From: Dichomitus squalens LYAD-421 SS1
Taxonomy: Eukaryota > Basidiomycota > Agaricomycetes > Polyporales > Polyporaceae
Assembly: GCF_000275845.1 (NCBI RefSeq)
Contig: NW_006766883.1
Coordinates: 1,635,163 to 1,699,162 of the forward strand
Reading direction: 5' to 3'
DNA: 64,000 nucleotides
Under the pieces are notes generated by a model, which was not told the DNA's origin, ran no database searches, and saw only the letters and a program-made list of their open reading frames with translations. A program made the translations under genes and the position numbers. Positions within the stretch are counted from its first letter, which is position 1. Each line of letters starts with the position of its first letter. Positions 22,538 through 32,996 of this stretch are shown here, one piece after another.

Positions 22538-22614
22538 AAACCCAAACCCAAACCCTCACCGAACCCAAACCCTCACCCGAACCCTAACCGAACCCTAACC
22601 GAGACTCTAACCGA
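22538..22614. repeat. Degenerate interstitial telomere-like repeat tract
   Basis: Tandem variants of the fungal C-strand telomere unit CCCTAA, read on the plus strand: cccaaa, ccctcaccgaa, ccctaaccgaa and tctaaccg, about ten units over 77 bp. The units are interrupted and partly 10-11 bases long. This is a variant array, not a clean telomere. The 11-base period (aaccctaaccg) suggests local slippage or replication of a telomere-like seed. Confidence 0.75.
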
Positions 22615-22865
22615 CGCGTATCACTAAGACCGCGTGGGTTGGGAGGTTTGATACCTCCCTGGCCCGATATCCCAGAGGTTTACATACCTCGTTGTAGTCT
22701 CTACGGTCAAGTGCATTCCGAGCTTCGCAGCAAAGGATACTAAGGAGACGACTGCGATCCCTCCACGGCTCCCCCGCCTATGCAATGCACTGGCGAATGT
22801 GTCAGTCCTATTCCTACCCACCAGACCACACCATAGTCAGCTGTATCCCAGCTATTCCATTCACC

Positions 22866-23349
22866 ATGTTCAAATTCGCCACTGTTCTCACCATCACCGC
22901 CGTCATCGTCTCCGGCTTCGCTGTACAGGGTGCCACCCTCGAGCGACGCGGTACGCCTTTTCTTGACGGTTCATCATTATGTCCCGCTGACTCCTCGTCC
23001 AACAGCGTGCTCGGGCCCGGATGAGACCAAGCCCGTGTGCCAGACGACTGACGGCAGCCCGTCGGTCGATGATTGCACAGCGGCGCTCGGGAAGCTGAGC
23101 GGCCAGTGCCACCAGTACAACAACGTCGGGTCCACATGCACGAGTATGGTCACCGTCGGAACGTGCAAGATCGACGTGTGCGGCTTCCCGGGTGCGGAGC
23201 TCGTCAGCGGCGTCAACTGTGGCGGGTACCTGCAGACCATCCTCAACGACTGCTCGTCCAACGGCAAGGTCGGCGGGTACCTCGAGCCCGCCAGCTGCAA
23301 CGTCGCTTTCGGCGACCAGCCCTACAAGCTTCAATTCTCCCACTCCTAA
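22866..23349 (+). CDS. Small secreted cysteine-rich protein
   Basis: Not a family I recognise. ATG 22866 opens a typical signal peptide: MFKFA, a hydrophobic core of about 15 residues (VLTITAVIVSGFAV), then QGA. Next is ATLERR, whose dibasic site could be cut by a Kex2-like protease. One intron at about 22951-23004 separates the signal exon from the mature protein. The mature part has 10 Cys in about 110 residues, many Gly/Ser/Thr and no transmembrane segment. Length, about 140 aa, secretion signal and cysteine richness fit fungal small secreted proteins (effector-like or cell-wall associated), but no function can be assigned. It lies about 160 bp beyond the inverted-repeat element. Confidence 0.8.
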
Positions 23350-23679
23350 GCGTGCAGGCAAGTCGATGTCCATATCCATTGGAAGGGGTCCGCTGACAAT
23401 TTCTACGATAGCGCCATGAGCAACGGCCCCATCATCTTCCTTTTATGATGGTCGGACATAATAGCCAATGACCGCTCTTGTAATATCTTGAACCTTCCAT
23501 ATGTATCGATCAGTTTGAATGAGCGTTTGCCTCACCTCTATGTCACCCGACGTGGCCGGTCTCCCCATGCTCTGTTGGGATAATTGCAAGAGTCTTTGCA
23601 TAGCGGAAGATAGAAATACAGGGTGCGATCAAATCGATAGGTTGTCCGGCGCAATCCATGACGGTGCCAGGACTCGATG
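23350..23679. other. Convergent intergenic region
   Basis: Holds the 3' flanks of the secreted-protein gene and of LSM5; no gene seen. Confidence 0.5.
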
Positions 23680-24155
23680 TCATACGTCCTCTGGTCCCGA
23701 GCTGCCAGGGATCAGCTATAGAAAGAGTTGCGACAAGTCAGCGAAGACGTCACTGTATGTACACCGACATACCATGCAGATATTGTTCCCATTGAGCAGA
23801 GTCTGATTCAACGTTGTTTTCTTCTTTCCCTGAGGAGTCGTCTCGCTGCGAAGCGCTTAGCAGATGCCGCGGCTGGGTAACATGCACTCACTACTCGGTC
23901 ACATCCTCCAAGACCATGTCTGCCAACAGGAAACCGTCAGGAACTCCCTCGAGCATCTGATATGTGTGGTGATACTCACTGACGAAATCATCGAACCCGA
24001 GCAGGGTGCCGGTAAATTCTCTATCGTTCTTCATGATCACCCATATGCGGGAACCGATGCACCTGTCAATCAATTCTGGGAGCCGGCTCAATACACTATT
24101 GCTACAGGGTGATTTCGCGCCGCTACATACCAAGGGGGAGAATCTGGGAAGCCAT
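23680..24155 (-). CDS. LSM5: U6 snRNA-associated Sm-like protein Lsm5
   Basis: Subunit of the Lsm2-8 ring that binds the U6 snRNA 3' end and of the Lsm1-7 ring in mRNA decay. The minus strand from 24155 reads MASQILPL, then, after an intron, [20 protein letters not shown] and [12 protein letters not shown] (Sm1 motif). Another intron leads to [10 protein letters not shown] and [20 protein letters not shown], then ICM, and the last exon gives [11 protein letters not shown]. Sm1 and Sm2 motifs are complete. It has four introns in under 0.5 kb, and exon 1 is about 25 nt. Length (about 85-90 aa) is normal. Confidence 0.92.
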
Positions 24156-24638
24156 GTCGTGTACGTTCGGATTGAACCACTGGTCGCCTTCCTAATCGGT
24201 GCGCAAACGCGCGTCGAGGCTGCTTCGGGACAGCGGTCCGGAGTGATCCCTCAACTCCAAACAGTAATGTCTCGCACCGCTTCGAATTTACCAATGAAGA
24301 CTTCATGTTATTTCTAAATGCTGCTTTACTGGAATATCTACATACAATCGCTGCCTGGCTCGGTCATTTCTAGCTCATGATACATAAAGTCTCGGGGCGT
24401 ATACACGTAGGGGTTCATGACGGGAGTGGGAATGGACAATATCCACCACGGCGCATAGGGCTGGAAGGGAAACCGTTCGAGTCGACGCAAAACGGAGACA
24501 CACAGAAAGCGGCTGAGTCGCGGGTGATATTCTTCTGGTGATGCAAGACTACACAATGTGGGAGTGAATGGGATGGTGAGATAGAGACTACGGCCGAGGA
24601 TCATCACTAAAACAACTACACAATACGCTATACACCCT
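24156..24638. other. Intergenic between LSM5 and importin alpha
   Basis: Both neighbours lie on the minus strand. The stretch holds the LSM5 promoter and the importin alpha 3' UTR; no further gene seen. Confidence 0.45.
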
Positions 24639-26521
24639 TTACTGCCCGAAGCTGAAACCACCCGGGGGCGGCGCAGCACCTTCTGCGTTGAACTACATGA
24701 ACAATTGAGTAACTTTTCGTTGCAGTGTCAACCGGGAAACAACTTGCCTGGAACGATGTCGCGTCGACAGCAGGCTCTGCCTCCTCGTCATCGGGGAAGT
24801 ATTTGTCCATGATGTTGAACGCCTTCTTGTAGATCTCGAGGTTGTCATGCTGCTGGAGGTTGTGGATGGTGACCATACCGCCCGCCTCCTCGACATAAAG
24901 CGCATATTGGTTGACACCACCGGGACCCTGCGCCTGCTTGTCCATCTCACCGACCTTCAGGATGTTGTCGAGACCGTCAAGTGCGACCTGGATGATCTTG
25001 TTGTCCATCATCTGGAGAAGGTCGCAAAGGGGCTTGATGCAGCCTTGGGAGACGAGGTAGCGGATCTGAGAGGGCTCCTGGAGACCACCAGAGGTGGCGT
25101 TCGAGATCGCCCAGCAGGCCTCCTTCTTCGTCTTGAAGTCGGCATTCTGCAGGATATTGATGAGGGGAGGAATGATGTTTGCGTCGATAACGGCCTGTAT
25201 CTGCTGTGGCGAGCCCGCGGTGATGTTCGAAATGGTCCAGCAGGCCTCCTTGCGGATGCCGTCCTTGGGGGAGGAGAGCAGGGAAAGCAGAGCGGGGAGC
25301 GCCCCGGACGTGATCACAACCTGAGTTTGAAGGTCGTCGCCGGTGACAATGTTACCAACAGAACGGAGGGCCGGCGTCTGGACAGACGTCGAGGGATGCA
25401 TGAGAAGGTCGACGAGACGCCTGCAGACGCCAGACTCAATGACAGCCTGGATCTTATCGTTCGAGCCGTCCGAAAGGTATGAGATGGCCCAGCAAGCGTC
25501 GATGAGGATTTCATCGTCAAGGGAGTAGATCAGCTTGGTAAGAACGGGGAGAGCAGGCGAGATCTATGAGGACGTCTGTGTAAGCAAAGTGGGAACGAAT
25601 TGACCAATATTTGACTGATGCGTACCAGATCCCAATCGGGCTGCGGTGACTTGCCTCGGCAAAAGTTGCTGAGGGTCCAAGTGGCATTCCGGAGCATGCT
25701 GAGCTTGTTGTTCTCGCTCAAGAGATTCAAGAGTGGCCGGAGGGCACCTTGCTGGAGAACGTAGTCACGGCACGCCGGGCTATCTCCAGCAATATTGCCC
25801 AATGCCCAGACAGCTTGTTCACGAACGTCGGGAACGGGAGAGGATAGGAGCTTGATGAACTCAGGAACAGCCTGAGCGCTGATCACAACCTGAGTGTGCT
25901 CGGCGGTACCGGACGCGATGTTTGTCAAGGCCCAAGCAGCCTCAAACTAGAAGGCAGGTTAGGGAGCATGTCTAAAAACGAGGTTCCTCGGAAGCCACAC
26001 ACCTGCAGCATGGCGTTGTCGCCGCGGAGGAACTCGACAAAGCGAGGCACGACGCCACACTCAATAACGCGTTCAATCGGAGGGTTCTTTTCTTTCGAGA
26101 GCAGCTTGCGAAACTTGGTGGTCGCGTCGAGCTGACGATCGGGGTCATCGGAGAACACACCCGCGATCATGTCGTCTGCGAGCTTTTGCATACCGTTAGT
26201 TGGATGGGACGATGAGCAGCAACTCGATAACACGCACAGGGGACTCCCAGCTACCCACACCGCCCTCATCGTCGGAGTCGGCACCCGTACTAGGGAGGAA
26301 GTTGCGCCTCTTGGAGATGTTTTCCTCCCTCTTTTGTCGCCGGATCTCAACTTGCTGCTCCTCGCGACGGCGCCTGAGCTCGTCCTGCTTCAAGCCGCCC
26401 TTGCTCTTATATTCTGTAGATTCGCAGGCATTAGTAGCGATCGCATGCAGATGGTCGACTGAAACGCGTCAAACAGATGAGCTCACACACCATTTTTGCG
26501 CTGTGCGACACGAGACTCCAT
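24639..26521 (-). CDS. SRP1: Importin subunit alpha (karyopherin alpha)
   Basis: Adaptor that binds classical nuclear localisation signals in its armadillo repeats and importin beta through its N-terminal IBB domain. From ATG 26521 the minus strand reads [10 protein letters not shown], then [19 protein letters not shown] and [18 protein letters not shown] (basic IBB). Next come about ten ARM repeats with the Trp/Asn signature ([84 protein letters not shown]). The last exon (24692-24639) gives [17 protein letters not shown]. The final intron (24693-24747) has a GC donor. Length, about 530 aa, is as expected. Confidence 0.95.
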
Positions 26522-26814
26522 GATGGTGATTGTAGGAGGTAAAGGTGTGGAATGGCGGAGAGAAGCCTGCTCGACGCGCAAATGCCGTCCAAATCAAGCG
26601 ACAAGACAAAGATCGTGACTGCCCGTGGCCCAGTCACGGTCACGCGTTTTTATCTCATCCTCGGTCCTTTGTTGGTCCCTCGTACTATTGTCATTCGTGG
26701 TTGCTACGATCCTACGGTGTAGACAACCGTAGTCTAGTCTTACACTACGCCAACGAAGCAACTCGCGCAGAGGTACACTAGCTGGGATCGCCTTTCAGAC
26801 ATCCCATCAACCCT
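26522..26814. promoter_or_regulatory. Importin alpha upstream region with a palindromic element
   Basis: Upstream of importin alpha, an 8-bp perfect stem, cgtgactg (26614-26621) with cagtcacg (26631-26638), has a 9-base loop and lies about 93-117 bp before the ATG. It could be a factor site or a short hairpin. There is no direct evidence of function. Confidence 0.3.
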
Positions 26815-27908
26815 CTACCCAATGACGCGCGTCGGGCGCCCGTCCAGGAAGGCAGCGATGTTCTCGACTGTGTGTCCCCAAAACGCCTGTGGTCACATGC
26901 CCAACTCAGTATAACCGTCTGCCCGATTGCCTGGAACAAGCGAGAATCGTACCTCGTAGTTTGAATCGCTCACATAACCTGTGTGCGGGCTCAGCGTGAC
27001 ATTCGTCAGCTTCCTGATGGGATGGTCGAGCGGCAATGGCTCCTCGTCGAAGACGTCCAGTCCCGCCCCCGCGATCTTCTTCTGCTGCAGGACCTCAATC
27101 AATGCCGACTCGTCTACAAGAGGCCCGCGAGACGTGTTGATAAAGAACGCCGTAGGCTTCAAGAGTGCGAGGTCGGCGGCAGTGATCATGCGCTGAGTAC
27201 GCTCCGACAACACCATGTGAATTGAGACGATGTCGCTGCGCTTCAAGAGCTCCTCTTTCGTCGCAACGTACGTCACGCCCTCCTTTTCTGCTCGATCGGG
27301 AGTGAGGTTGGGTGACCACCCTATCACCTCCATGCCGAAGGCTTTTGCGATCTGAACGGAGCGTTATCAGCACAACAGATCAGGACGTGCGTCTCGTTAG
27401 GGACCACCTTGCCAGTCGCGGAACCCAACCTCCCCACGCCCACCAAACCCAATGTCCTCCCGGCCAAACCCATGGGAATTGTCACTTGCCAAGGCACCGC
27501 GCTGGCCTTCACGCGCGCATCCTCGATGACAATGTGCCGCGCCGTCGCCAGGATGAGCGCCCAGATATGCTCCAGAGTCGAATTGCCCTTGCCACCCGTT
27601 CCGCAGGTTATGACCCCCTTGGTTTTCGCGTACGCGACGTCGATGCCGGCGTTATACGGCCCCGTAGTAGTTATGAGCCGCAGGTTGGGCAGACGGTCGA
27701 GCAGGGACGCTCTGATCTTCGTCCGCTCCCTCATCGTGCAGATGATCGTGTAAGGCTCAAGTCGTTTCGCGAGGATGTCTTCGTCGTTGGTAGTGTCAGG
27801 GTAAGTGTCTATGAGGAGGCGGTCTTTGATGCCAGACCAATCTCCAAATTTGAATGCGACATTCTGGTAGTCGTCGAGGATAGCGACACGGATGCGCTCT
27901 GAGGACAT
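26815..27908 (-). CDS. D-isomer-specific 2-hydroxyacid dehydrogenase
   Basis: NAD(P)-dependent oxidoreductase interconverting 2-keto and D-2-hydroxy acids. The minus strand from ATG 27908 reads MSSERIRVAILDDYQNVAFK, then LRLITTTGPYNAGIDVAYAK in the substrate domain. The Rossmann motif LGLVGVGRLGSATG follows (GxGxxG present). The catalytic Arg is in NTSRGPLVDE, the Glu in FDEEPLPLDHP and the His in LSPHTGYVS. It ends GRPTRVIG. Only two introns are needed, at about 27352-27411 and 26890-26953. Catalytic residues are complete and length (about 340 aa) is normal. Glyoxylate/hydroxypyruvate reductase or phosphoglycerate dehydrogenase-like activity cannot be separated from sequence alone. Confidence 0.9.
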
Positions 27909-28207
27909 GGTGGGCTGGAGTATGTATGGATGAGAGGCTATGCACAAGGACTCAAGGAGACGACAGCACCTATGTCCCATGGTCATGAGAATGATTGATG
28001 AGCAAATGCTCTATTCTCGATCCAAGCCCGATGAATCTATACTATGACGGAACTGGAAGGTGTGAGTAGAGGGGCATATGACGACATAGCTACCTTGCAC
28101 ACAGATGCTCTCATCTGACTGCCTTCCTCCGCGGAATGTCACACGGCACTTTGGAGGGTTGCAAAAGAAATTGCATAAAGTCCGGAGTAAGAATACACGA
28201 CATACTT
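27909..28207. other. Intergenic between dehydrogenase and RPN2
   Basis: Dehydrogenase promoter and RPN2 3' flank; no gene seen. Confidence 0.45.
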
Positions 28208-31200
28208 CTACGTATCATTATCGAAAGGGTACTGCATAGCATCTGCATCAGCTCTGAGAGACGACATAGAAGAGAACAAGGACGTGCCTCGAACGATTCT
28301 GGCGGGTCCACCTCGGGCGCGCTCTCATCCAGAGCGATATGGCGACCTGCCGTCGCGGAAGCTGGGTTTCCAGCGGGTGCCGCTGCTGCTGCTGCCGCCG
28401 GAGCGGCAGGTGCCGTCTCGAACTCAATGTAGTCAGGCTCCTCGTCCGGACGGGTGTCGGCGAGAATGAGGATACCGCCGCCACCGGCGTACCGCTCTGA
28501 TGCGAGGGCGACGGAGGAAGCCGTCTTCGGAGCCTTCGGCCCCGGTGGTGGGCGGGTGGAGATGACGCGGACAGGCTGGTACCTGCTTTCTGTGGGGAAG
28601 GTGATGTAGGCGAGCTGAGCGGGAACAACCCGGGAGAAGTTGGAGAGCTTCTCGGATGAGGGCTCGCCTTTGCGGCCCCTCGACGCACCCTCCGCCAAGG
28701 AGATGGGAGAAACGTCGCCATGTCGCGATGTTGACGCCTCGGCACTCTTCATCTCCACATCGCCGTCCTTCTTATCCTCCTACACATCGAGCTCAGTTAC
28801 GTTCAAGCGCGAGTGATGGCCGAACACTCACAGAAACGGGCTCGCCAGCCTCAGCAGCCTTCCTCTTCTCGCGCGCCTTAGCCTTGGCAGTGGTCGAGAG
28901 CACCGCAGTGGCGACTTTGGCCACCGTCTCCTTCTTTGGTGGCTTCGTCGCAGCGGGGTACGCGAACAGGCTAGGTTTAGCATTGGAACTGAACTCGAGC
29001 TTGGGCGCCTGGAACAACGGTCAGCTGTGCCACTTTCACTCAAAACAATCTGACAAACCTTGAGGCTCTCGTCAAGACCGATAATGCCAGTCGGCTCGAA
29101 GGCGAGACAAGCACAGTGGGCCAGGGGGTACCAGTACCAGAACTGGCAGAACAACACCATGCCGACTATGGCGGCGGTGTTGCGACTACCAGCGCGGCTT
29201 TGCAAGCTAATGGTGACATTGCGGCCACCAGCATCAATGAGGCCCTGGCCAAGTGCAGCACCGAAGCGGGCCATCGGGTCGTCATGCTTGTCAGAGACGA
29301 TTTTGGCGTACAGGGCACGCGTCGGCGCAAGTGATGGTGTAGAGGCCTCGGACTGCTCGACGAGGATCATACCGAGAGCGATCAGGGCGCCTTGACGGAC
29401 GAAATCGACGCTGTCGCGAGTCATCGGCTCGAGGATGTCCACAGCGTCCTGAAGGCCAGTTCCTGCACAGGCAATACCGAGGGCGAGTGTCGCACCGCAG
29501 CGTACGTGAGGATTGTAGCTCTCTGAGAGAAGCTGAACGATCCGAGGGACTTGAGCAGGGGTCTTGAAGAGGAGGAATGCCAAACTTGTCACGGCGGCGC
29601 GACGAACGTCGTCCGACGTATCCGAAACGGCAACGTGCAACAATTGGCGGATAGCGCTGTTGTTGGAGGTACCTGCATACGCGAGTGCAAGGGTATAGAC
29701 ACCACCGTAGCGCAATATGGGATCCTGCGGGCACATTAGCGAGACTACGCTAAACAATGAACCTGAAATGCGTACCTTCTCCGCCATAAGCAGTTTGACC
29801 ATATCGTCCGCCTCTTCCTGCCGTCCGTAGAAAATGAGAGCAAGACCGATCGCAAGACCGCGAATGATCTTCTCGTGCTGAGTCTCCCTCGCGTACGTCA
29901 ACATCTCATCCGCGCTTGTCTTATCGGCGGTACCGAGCATGATGAGACCCATGGCATAACCAGCGGCCTCACCCGCCACGGCGGAGTCGGTAAACAGCGT
30001 CGTCTTCAAGTCGTCGTACGCTTCCATGCTCTTGCCGCCCATACCCGCGACTCCGAGACCCAGCGCTGCACCGTGCTGCACAACTTCGCTGACGGAGTTC
30101 TTGAGCAAGTTACGGAGATAGTTCTCGACTTCCTGGCCGCTTCCACAGCCCGCGTTGACGAGCCCGAGCGCATACAGCGCACCGCCTTCGGAGTACGCCG
30201 CGCTGCCTATGCTGCTCTCAGCGCCCTGGGCGGGTAGGTAAGGGCCGAGGATGTTCATGCTCTCTTGGAAATGGCCCTTGTGGATGACACCAATCGCAGC
30301 AGCGGCGGAGAACTTGGACCAGTTGTTTGCGAGCGCGAGCCACTCCAGATTATCGCGAAGGAACACGTCGGAGGTCGTCCCGGCATGCATGAACGCGTTC
30401 TGAAGAGTAAGGGCGGTGTGGTAGATGGATGAACGGGGCTCCAGCGCCTCCTTGGTGTTCTTGAGAATGAGCATGTCGACTTTGTTGTTGCGCTTCAGGA
30501 GCTCAAGGTAGAGCTTGATGGACTCCTGGCCAAGAAGTATCTTCTTGAGCTGGTCGTAGATAGGCTTCGTTTCCTAGCGTCCGGTCAGAATATGCTAGGT
30601 ATCGTTTGCTGACAACCACTCACTTCGTTGCCCTCAGGGAGATCTTTCCTAACCGCTACCAGGAAGTCCTGGCCGCCACCCTCGACGAGGTCAAAGGCGA
30701 ACTGGTACGCCAACAATTTCTGCTTCGGCACAAGCGAGTTCAGGAAGTTGATCGTTAGTTCGGGAGAGTTGAGCGTCACAAGGATACGCGTCAGAGCGTA
30801 AACGTGAGTAGACTTCGCGTCGGCTGTGGGGGCAGGGAAGAGCGGGAAGAGGAACTTGAGGACCTGGTCGCGGTAGGCAAGAGGGAAAGCAGTGTCAAGG
30901 ACAGCCTCCATGGCGTACGACAATAGGGTAGTATCGCGGGTTTGCTCATATACCGACTTGATGATATCCAGACGTCTTGACTCCAAAGCAATACCGATTG
31001 CCTAGGAAACCGGTCAACTGACAGAACAACCGCGAATCTGGAGTGCTCAACGTGCCTGGCGGTACTCGCCGTCCGCTATGCATCGTCGGAAGATACCCTC
31101 AATAATCTCTTGCAAGTTAGAGTCAATCTTCCCTTCCGTCTGTTCGGCATTGCGGCTCGAGATGTAGCGGTCAATTGCTTTGGCTATTGAGTTGGAGTGT

Positions 31201-31631
31201 CAGCACACAACCACATATTCGATGTGTACGTCCTACTCACAGACAATGGTTTCCACATACTCCTCGGACCCAGGCCCGCGAGGGTCGTTCTCAAACGCGC
31301 TCCCTGCGCCAAGTGCGAAGGAGAGCGACTCGTCGTATTCGCCAAGGTAGTAGTATACCTTGCTCGCTAGAAGCGCGGCAGAGTCATGGGCTTCCTGAGG
31401 AAGGTCATCGCTCTCATACAAAGATTCGCTGTGGCGAGAAACGACGCGTCAGTAGCAGTAGACGAGCCCGGACATGACGACATACATCAGCGCAATGTGC
31501 TCCGAAATCTCAGCCCAGAACTGAGGGACAAGCTGGTTGAGAGCCTTGAGCGCGTAGTGCTTGAGCTGGGGCTCGGGGTCGGACAACAGGGCGAGCACGC
31601 CGGCGGCGGAGGACTGGAGTGGGACACCCAT
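28208..31631 (-). CDS. RPN2: 26S proteasome regulatory subunit Rpn2 (PSMD1)
   Basis: Largest scaffold subunit of the 19S base, holding ubiquitin receptors and the base ATPases. Minus-strand ATG 31631 gives MGVPLQSSAAGVLALLSDPE and an N-terminal helical domain (NQLVPQFWAEISEHIALM). A toroid of PC repeats lies in the long exons at about 30500-29000 (AALGLGVAGMGG, GAALYALGLVNAGC, GGVYTLALAYAGTS, CGATLALGIACAGT, GALIALGMILVEQS). A Lys/Ala-rich linker near 28870-28960 and an acidic PDYIEFE region precede the last exon, which ends AMQYPFDNDT, as is typical of the family. The stop at 28208 requires an intron with acceptor gatgcag; without it the frame would run on to 28111 with a sequence unlike the family. 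Length is close to 1000 aa. Confidence 0.93.
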
Positions 31632-31900
31632 GGCGTAGAGGACAGAAAAGCAGCGTGCGTATGCTTGAGCGGTCGTACGCGTCTCATCTCAGCCTCGGGA
31701 CGCGTCAGCGGACGCACACGAGCGCTTATCTCTCAAAGCGCTCATCAGACGCTTCGCAGCCCGAAAGCGGTAAGCCAGAGCTGCTTATGTCATCACTCGC
31801 GCCTCGTCCATTCCCGAGCCTGCCTCGCCCGGCGCCTTGCCAAAAGTCGCGCCTAGTCGTTTGCTCTCCCGCTTTCCCCCAACCCACTACCACCCTCGCC
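31632..31900. promoter_or_regulatory. Short divergent promoter shared by RPN2 and COX13
   Basis: 269 bp separate the two start codons. The COX13-proximal half is pyrimidine-rich (cccgctttcccccaaccca just before its ATG), a usual initiator context in basidiomycetes. No RPN4-like proteasome control element was found by eye. Confidence 0.4.
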
Positions 31901-32570
31901 ATGTCCTTCGTCATCCGTCGCGCTGCACTGCGTGCAGTTCCTCGCGCCCGTGGCTTTGCCGCCGCTGCCGGCAAAGGCAGCTACCATGAGCAGCAACAGG
32001 CCCTCGTCGCTCACGCCGCTGGTGCGTTCGTTTCGTTCCGGAACTTCACGAGGTGACCTTGACGCCCCCTTCGCTGCATGCAGAGACCACCGAGCTCTGG
32101 CGCAAGATCAGGTGAGATGGGATGGCAGGCTTTTGCTGGTTGAGGCGGCTGCTGACGACCTCTGCAGCTACTACGTCTGCTTGCCTGCTAGTGAGTAGCG
32201 CCTGCTGTGATCGCATCGCGAGCCAGCGTTGTTGACTTGGACACAGTCGCTGCCGGCGCGTTCTGGGTCCGTCAGGTTGAGGCTGAGCACGAGGAGCATC
32301 TGCACCACCGCATCGAGGAGAACGGCGGCAAGCTTCCTGAGCCTCCGTACGAGTACCTCAACAGGCGCAGTATGTTTCAAATGTCTCCACTCTACAGCGT
32401 TTAGCCTGCCATTGATATTCATATACCTTCAGCCTCTGGTGCTTTCCCTTGGGGAAACAACACCCTCTTCTTCAACCCTAAGGTGCGTATTTGCTTGACT
32501 GTCCTTGATGTTACCAGGTCGACCCCCTGCGCAGGTGAACAAGGATATGGAAGCAGCCTCCGAGGAGTAG
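31901..32570 (+). CDS. COX13: Cytochrome c oxidase subunit VIa (Cox13)
   Basis: Peripheral regulatory subunit of mitochondrial complex IV with one inner-membrane helix. The start MSFVIRRAALRAVPRARGFA is an Arg/Ala-rich presequence. Then come TTELWRKISYYVCLPAIAAG and AFWVRQVEAEHEEH, the transmembrane and conserved block, LPEPPYEYLNRRASGAFPWG, NNTLFFNPKVN and the tail DMEAASEE. Five short introns split it; two internal exons are about 28 and 23 nt. The FPWG-N-TLFFNP motif is diagnostic. Length is about 125 aa. Confidence 0.94.
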
Positions 32571-32996
32571 ACTAGCTAGTTGTGTACCTCCTGATACCGC
32601 TTGCCGTAATTTTTGACAAACGTTCAGGCGCAACCAAGAACCAGTGTGACTTTCTTCCTGGACCGTCTTCCCGGCTGACAAGCAATCATCTGATGCCCGT
32701 GGTCGCTGCATCGCAATGAAGCTGTCGACGTTCGATCATTCCGTTGACTTGATCGGGAAAGCAGTACGTGTTCTGAACTTCTTTCATTTCACGGGGAGGT
32801 ATCGCGTCGTAACACAGGGTGCGGCTAATACTATGGTGTTCTGGGTTACATGAGTGTTTGTGGGGGCTGTAGGATAGAAACCGAAGATGTACGAAAGGAA
32901 AGCAAGCCCGAAGTCTAACGAAAGCGAAGGTATCTGAAGGCATTCAGAGAACAAAACAGCGTTCGATCTGGACGCGCAAGGTCTTCGGTGATATCG
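32571..32996. other. Convergent intergenic region
   Basis: 3' flanks of COX13 and of the minus-strand surface-protein gene; no gene seen. Confidence 0.45.

Larger units (their letters stand above)
22005..22704. mobile_element. Inverted-repeat element, MITE-like candidate
   Basis: The left arm (22012-22076) is the reverse complement of the right arm (22632-22697): about 60 of 65 bases match, including a perfect 46-base core (ctacaacgag to gggaggtat). A 7-base direct repeat, ggtcaag, sits at 21998-22004 and again at 22705-22711, each exactly 7 bases outside the arms. This fits a target-site duplication around an element of about 700 bp. The interior carries no transposase frame but has a GC-rich double hairpin (22399-22470) and a telomere-like tract (22538-22614). 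The element class is not identifiable, and the duplication could be chance. Confidence 0.55.

Noticed and set aside
24847..25482. 211-residue plus-strand frame
   Set aside because: Antisense to the importin alpha ARM repeats; its repetitive Leu/Val/Asp pattern is the mirror of those repeats.
28111..28207. Read-through C-terminus of Rpn2 to a stop at 28111
   Set aside because: A spliced last exon ending AMQYPFDNDT matches the family end, so the read-through tail is treated as intron and 3' UTR.
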